Shown in pieces: positions 35,957 through 39,994 of a stretch of 39,994 bases of DNA. Each line of letters opens with the position of its first letter. The first letter of the stretch is position 1. A program made the translations under genes and the position numbers. Origin of the DNA: a virus. The notes beneath the pieces are model-generated. The model made no database searches and had not been told where the DNA came from. It saw only the letters and a list, made by a program, of their open reading frames with translations. Where the stretch lies: IMG/VR virus record IMGVR_UViG_3300033998_000146, positions 1-39,994 of that record, one strand, 5' to 3'.

Positions 35957-36902
35957 TGTAATCACTTATGAGTTTGTTGTTACAGAGGAAGCTCCGGTTG
36001 CCGTCGCCGTTGAGGAAGCAAACACCCCTACGGTTGTTTTGGCTGAGGACGGTGCCCCTGTTATTTTGGAGGCAGGGGTTGCCGGCCCCCAAGGCATACA
36101 GGGTGAGAAGGGGCTACAGTTCATGGGGGAATTCGACCCAACCGCTACATACCCCCGTGACGCGCTGGTGCTCCACAATGGCGCTCTTTATATCGCTCTT
36201 GATGAAACTACAGGCATTGCCCCGCCTCTCGGGTTGTGGGCGTTTTTTCTCTCTGGCGGAACCGGAGGAGATGGTGGCATGGGATACATAGATGAGCCAA
36301 GATACGTTGAGTGTTACTTTACAGAATCCGATACATGGGAGATCAACCACGGACTTCAGGCTTATCCCAGGATACTTCTTTTGGATTCTGACGGATACGT
36401 TATATCTGCACAAATAAACTACGTGGACGAAAACAACGTCAAGGTAACGTTCAATTCTCCACAGACCGGATGGGCAATAGTGTTTCACCACCGCTATCTG
36501 AAAAGATATGAGTTGTACAACGCAACCCCAAGCGACGCATGGGAAGCCACACATGACCTGCAGGACACCGTGCCCGTTGTGCTAATCAAAAATGGAGACG
36601 GTGACGTGATAGTGGGTGACATAGTGTACGACTCCAATGCCAACCGTGTGGACGCCGACTTCAACGTAGAGGTTGACGGCTACATGGGAGTATTCAGCTA
36701 CAAGGATTTCGGCAGAAAAACTTATGAGTTCTCGGATCCCTCCACCACATGGGTGGCGACCCACAATCTAGGAGGATACCCATACCCGGTGATTGTCGGG
36801 TATGACGGACACATAATGCAAGGTTCGATAAGGTACGCCAGCCCAAATGTTATTGAGGTTTATTTCAATAAGCCTGCCATGGGCCGGCTATATCTTTTGT
36901 AG
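35949..36902 (+). CDS. tail fiber protein with collagen-like and three tandem beta repeats
   Basis: The 317-residue protein has an N-terminal beta region, then a short collagen-like stretch (GPQGIQGEKG, about 46-55). A carbohydrate-binding-like segment follows (YPRDALVLHNGALYIALDET, about 68-87). Three tandem repeats of about 65 residues come next, starting near 118, 190 and 257, each with W-x-x-[NT]H-[DGN]L and a turn before a VxVxF strand (SDTWEINHGLQAYP, SDAWEATHDLQDTVP, TTWVATHNLGGYP). Repeated modules in a tail fiber suggest several identical binding sites. The start lies inside the previous gene. Confidence 0.75.
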   Translation: MSDVITYEFVVTEEAPVAVAVEEANTPTVVLAEDGAPVILEAGVAGPQGIQGEKGLQFMGEFDPTATYPRDALVLHNGALYIALDETTGIAPPLGLWAFFLSGGTGGDGGMGYIDEPRYVECYFTESDTWEINHGLQAYPRILLLDSDGYVISAQINYVDENNVKVTFNSPQTGWAIVFHHRYLKRYELYNATPSDAWEATHDLQDTVPVVLIKNGDGDVIVGDIVYDSNANRVDADFNVEVDGYMGVFSYKDFGRKTYEFSDPSTTWVATHNLGGYPYPVIVGYDGHIMQGSIRYASPNVIEVYFNKPAMGRLYLL

Positions 36903-36917
36903 ATTGGGGGTGTGAAA

Positions 36918-37868
36918 ATGGCAGAGCAGAAAGTTTATTGTGATATTAACCTGCTTGGTAACAGCATCAGGGAAGTTGTTATTGACGCTATAGAGGGAAA
37001 CCCGGAAGACTTATACGAGGGACGTATATGGTATAACACCACCGAGCACGCCGTATATTTCTATGATGGCAGTACCGTCCAGGAAATAGCCAGGGACGTA
37101 AACCTGCACTATCACGCAAACAAAGATCTGCTGGATACATATACGCAAACAGAGGCTGATCTTGCCGACGCTGTAGCGAAGAAACACAACCATGATAACA
37201 AGGCATTGCTGGACACCTATACCCAGACCGAGGTTGATCTAGCCGACGCGGTAGTAAAGAAACACGACCACGCAAACAAGGCGCTACTTGATACATACAC
37301 GCAGACCGAGGTTGACCTGGCCGACGCAGTCACAAAGAAACACGACCACGCAAACAAGGCTATCCTCGATAACATTGAAGAGGCTTATCTAACCACCCAC
37401 ATGCAGGGAGTACAGAGGTTGGAGTCCGGCGACGACAATCAAATAATCGTGGGCGACGCCTCCGATCCGCTGAAGTTTAAGTGGGTAAAGCATGAGAAAA
37501 ACGTGGTGTTTGAAAATCACCCTGTATCAGCTGAGGTGGTTGATGGTGACGTTGTAGTACTTATCAACGATATCCCCGGCGGTAATGTTTTTGAGTGGCG
37601 CAGAATGAACGGCACCAATCCCGCTTATGAGAATGGGACGTATTCATTTGGAGTAGCCAGGAACACCAGAACCGTAGATTCCAAGAAGTATGCGGACATA
37701 TTATTTCAAGGCGAACACGAGGATCCGGCCGTTAATGCCATAGGTGTTTGGTACGTGGACGAATACGGCAGATTCACGCAGGCCGTGACGGCCGTACAGG
37801 CGGGTGTGTGTATGGAGATAGGGAAAATATCCCTCGATGGAACACCGTTTGTAATAGAGATGACCTAA
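36918..37868 (+). CDS. tail fiber protein with 25-residue HxH repeats
   Basis: About 316 residues from ATG 36918, after GGGGGTG. The N-terminus (VYCDINLLGNSIREVVIDAI) and GRIWYNTTEHAVYFYDG (about 37-53) form a tail-attachment module common in podovirus fibers. Three full and one partial copies of a 25-residue unit follow (about 70-160): H-x-HxNKALLDTYTQTE, then VDLADAVxKK. HxH pairs bind iron in some trimeric phage fibers, so a metal-stabilised stalk is plausible. The C-terminal 100 residues are beta-rich and may be the tip. Confidence 0.75.
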   Translation: MAEQKVYCDINLLGNSIREVVIDAIEGNPEDLYEGRIWYNTTEHAVYFYDGSTVQEIARDVNLHYHANKDLLDTYTQTEADLADAVAKKHNHDNKALLDTYTQTEVDLADAVVKKHDHANKALLDTYTQTEVDLADAVTKKHDHANKAILDNIEEAYLTTHMQGVQRLESGDDNQIIVGDASDPLKFKWVKHEKNVVFENHPVSAEVVDGDVVVLINDIPGGNVFEWRRMNGTNPAYENGTYSFGVARNTRTVDSKKYADILFQGEHEDPAVNAIGVWYVDEYGRFTQAVTAVQAGVCMEIGKISLDGTPFVIEMT

Positions 37869-37883
37869 TGGAGGTGTTGCCTT

Positions 37884-37997
37884 ATGCCTACAAGGCGACC
37901 TGTAGGGAATGGTAGTGGAAGTGGATCATATAGCGAAATAGTCACATTCCCGCTCCAAACAGGCACAGTGATTCTTACTGTACCTAGACTTGCATAG
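37884..37997 (+). CDS. very small protein (37 aa) between tail fiber genes
   Basis: ATG 37884 follows TGGAGGTGTTGCCTT, a strong ribosome site, and the frame ends at TAG 37995-37997. A Gly/Ser-rich, basic N-terminus (PTRRPVGNGSGSGSYSE) precedes a beta-like end (IVTFPLQTGTVILTVPRLA). It may be a small capping piece of the tail, or a remnant. The ribosome site is the main evidence. Confidence 0.55.
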   Translation: MPTRRPVGNGSGSGSYSEIVTFPLQTGTVILTVPRLA

Positions 37998-38008
37998 GAG
38001 GTGTAGAT

Positions 38009-38638
38009 ATGCCTTCGGTTAACTTTAAAAACCCGGCCACTGATACATGGATTGACCTTGTGGCTGGATCTGCAACGCTGACAAAATACGTGCATATTTT
38101 CAACTATTCACGGGACCCTGCCAATATCGTGCTTGCCATAAAAGACGTGAACATCACCGCTTTGGTGAAACCCGCCTCAGGATCAGTCACGCCGACAGGC
38201 GCGGCCGGTACCACCAAGTATCAGTATTATGTCTCTGCGGTGAATGACCTGGGAGAAACGGAACCGTACGTTTATCAGGCACTGCTTAGCGGGTATGATA
38301 CCCTTGACGACACTAACAACTATCATACTATTAGCTGGGCTGAATCCGGTGGGGCAACCAAGTACAGGATATATGTCTGTGTCAACGACCTTACGTGGTA
38401 CATGAAAGAGGTGCTTGCCCCCACAACGTCCGTTGTAAACGATGGAACGTGGAACCTTAGCGATCCTCCGCTGTATGCAAACATGACTGACGTGGTGTGC
38501 CTTTTGGATTCAGAGGTAATCCCCGCCGGCAGTATAGTGCAGATGTCCCTTGATCTTGAGATGGACGCCAACGAGAAACTTTGCTTTATGACGTCCAATA
38601 GCCAGGTGGCGCTATACGCCAGGTATACGGAGGGATAA
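38009..38638 (+). CDS. tail protein with inserted FN3-like domain
   Basis: The 209-residue protein begins and ends with parts of one beta sandwich (FKNPATDTWIDLVAGSATLT at the start, GSIVQMSLDLEMDANEKLCF near the end). Inserted between them, at about residues 52-150, is a fibronectin type III-like unit (YYVSAVNDLGETEPY, YHTISWAESGGATKYRIYVC). Ig-like or FN3-like insertions are common in tail proteins and may bind the cell surface. It starts after AGGAGGTGTAGAT and ends 3 bases before the receptor-binding gene. Confidence 0.7.
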   Translation: MPSVNFKNPATDTWIDLVAGSATLTKYVHIFNYSRDPANIVLAIKDVNITALVKPASGSVTPTGAAGTTKYQYYVSAVNDLGETEPYVYQALLSGYDTLDDTNNYHTISWAESGGATKYRIYVCVNDLTWYMKEVLAPTTSVVNDGTWNLSDPPLYANMTDVVCLLDSEVIPAGSIVQMSLDLEMDANEKLCFMTSNSQVALYARYTEG

Positions 38639-38641
38639 GCC

Positions 38642-39994
38642 ATGGCAGTGATACAAACTAAACGAAACGTAGTACTCCCGAACATTAGGCTTTTGGGGTC
38701 GCCGCAGCAGAGCACTATGCCAAAGGTGGCGCCTACGGGGTTGTGGAATTGTAACACTGTGTTATCAGGGAAATATCAGGATTCGATATATATGGCTCCT
38801 GATTATATACAGCTCCCTTCTCTGATTATGCCACCTGTTTCTGGCTATACTACATCTGGCGAGCTAACCGCTAGCGAAGGTAGCGTTGGAAATGTGTATC
38901 CAATTCCAGGAAGCCAGCTAGATAGCACTACGTATTGGAGTGCGTCGAATCTTGGATGTTGGGTGCAGTACTACAGTCCACATAGGAGTTTTAAGGCGAA
39001 AAAGTACCGTTTTGTATCAGAGAATGGGTATACCCCGAGGGTGTGGCATTTTCAGGGATCCAACGACGGTGTTAACTGGACGACGCTACATGAGAATCTT
39101 GTTACCCTTACGTGGGACACCGGTAAAGTGCTATACGAGGCTGATATCCCGGTCGAAAATCAAGGGTACTATACTTACCACCGTCTGTTGATCGATGAGT
39201 TTGACGCGTCCAGTGTGCGTATATACTCTCTACAGGTGTACAGCGCTGACGTTTCTTCTGATTCGGCAATAAAGGTGTTTGCCAGTGCAGAATATCCGCT
39301 GCAACTGTCTTTCCTGGATGGGTTCAATCAGGACGGCACCCCGAACACTATCATCAAAACGCTTACCACGCCTGTGGAACTGCCTGTGGAGGAGTCCCTA
39401 TTTGTTGATACTACTTTTTTATACGCTTTAACCCCTAAGGTGATTGGGTTTATTTTGTATGCCATATATGATTCGCAATCTGATACAGTGCATTTTCGGT
39501 GCGATAGTTTTAATGATGTCTACTATACGGCTCCTAACCTTGCTGATATCGTTACCGTTGAAACGTGTACCGGGAATATCTCTACCGCATACAACCCATT
39601 TGATTATAATGACAGTACGTACTTTGATATTACTAAAAATAACCAATATGTTATATATGACGTTGCTACTCCATTTTATATGAATTATTTCCGCTATAGA
39701 TATTATAATGCTGTCAGAGACTACCCACCCAGGGTGTATGTTTCAGAAGACTATGGCAGTACTTGGGTGCAGATTTATGACACCCCTAAAGTCACTGGAA
39801 CATATACTGTTGAAGAATATACCCCGGCTGTCTACTTTGTTACTAAAATTAAAATATCTCCAGTTGATAGCGCTAACAATGTGTATGATTTGCGATTGGG
39901 GCTCAAGTACGCTAACCATTCAAAGATCGAAAATGGGAAAATATACGAATACGATCTTGTCGGTGACGTATGGAACCAGGTTTACAAGATTCCC
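38642..39994 (+). CDS. receptor-binding tail protein with F5/8 C-like domains, N-terminal part
   Basis: ATG 38642 lies 3 bases after the upstream stop. The frame is open to the window end and continues at base 2 to the stop at 280, giving 486 residues on the circular genome. Two discoidin-like regions are visible. The first, about residues 75-205, contains HFQGSNDGVNWTTLHE and RLLIDEFDASSVRIYSLQVY. The second, about 325-450, contains RVYVSEDYGSTWVQIYDTP. The pattern SxDxGxxWxxL/I is typical of F5/8 type C sugar-binding folds. It is likely the tip protein that selects the host. Confidence 0.85.
   Translation, partial: MAVIQTKRNVVLPNIRLLGSPQQSTMPKVAPTGLWNCNTVLSGKYQDSIYMAPDYIQLPSLIMPPVSGYTTSGELTASEGSVGNVYPIPGSQLDSTTYWSASNLGCWVQYYSPHRSFKAKKYRFVSENGYTPRVWHFQGSNDGVNWTTLHENLVTLTWDTGKVLYEADIPVENQGYYTYHRLLIDEFDASSVRIYSLQVYSADVSSDSAIKVFASAEYPLQLSFLDGFNQDGTPNTIIKTLTTPVELPVEESLFVDTTFLYALTPKVIGFILYAIYDSQSDTVHFRCDSFNDVYYTAPNLADIVTVETCTGNISTAYNPFDYNDSTYFDITKNNQYVIYDVATPFYMNYFRYRYYNAVRDYPPRVYVSEDYGSTWVQIYDTPKVTGTYTVEEYTPAVYFVTKIKISPVDSANNVYDLRLGLKYANHSKIENGKIYEYDLVGDVWNQVYKIP
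39823..39994. repeat. terminal direct repeat, right copy (contig overlap)
   Basis: Same as bases 1-172 apart from T39868 (G in the left copy). It marks the point where the circular genome was opened. Confidence 0.9.

Overview
The window is the complete, circularly closed genome of a temperate short-tailed (podovirus-type) phage, or a prophage read out as a circle. The first 172 bases recur as the last 172 bases with one mismatch, and the receptor-binding tail gene reads in frame across the two ends, so the unit genome is about 39,822 bp. The host cannot be named from sequence. Strong GGAGG-type ribosome binding sites, several GTG/TTG starts, a T7-like set of internal virion proteins and a class II tRNA-Ser-like att sequence suggest a bacterium, plausibly a diderm with Firmicutes-like translation signals (low certainty).

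Layout. (1) Late, rightward strand: 24,667 to the end and on through 1-7,944. In order: small and large terminase, portal, scaffold, SU10/DUF5309-like capsid protein, two head-tail adaptors, a propeller-like tail hub protein, a run of modular tail/receptor-binding proteins, lysis genes (M15 peptidase endolysin, holins) and an ejection cassette (GNAT-like gp13 analogue, gp14-like, coiled-coil, repeat protein, 1,274-residue gp16-like protein). It ends at a strong terminator at 7,951. (2) Lysogeny/integration: an attP-like region at 8,130-8,359, made of a tRNA-Ser(TGA)-like sequence flanked by 18-bp direct repeats, followed by a tyrosine integrase. (3) Early, leftward strand 9,344-19,515: Cas4/RecB-like nuclease, ERF annealing protein, primase-helicase, zinc-binding small proteins, dATP/dGTP diphosphohydrolase-like protein, dUTPase, membrane-anchored lytic transglycosylase, RuvC-like resolvase, two related small membrane proteins, SSB, PD-(D/E)XK-like protein, ArpU/sigma-like and double-HTH regulators. 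(4) Switch: an S24-like repressor gene (19,743) faces this operon across two back-to-back 22-bp operators and two leftward promoters. (5) A second leftward block 20,461-23,675 holds an OB-fold protein, a class II glutamine amidotransferase, a small coiled coil, an amidoligase-like enzyme and an unknown protein.

The 1 kb between the early and late strands (23,676-24,666) and the 0.7 kb between the terminase genes contain no convincing genes but are full of structure: a 112-nt inverted repeat, a G/T tract, two six-copy TGTGAC arrays in opposite orientation on either side of the small terminase gene, a strong promoter followed at once by an intrinsic terminator (the layout of lambda PR'-tR'), polypurine and AT-rich tracts, and dyads before both terminase genes. 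This is the likely site of late control and of replication or packaging initiation.

Most interesting: the amidoligase plus amidotransferase cassette (a predicted amide-bond-forming pathway in a small phage), the inverted TGTGAC arrays, and the attenuated late promoter.
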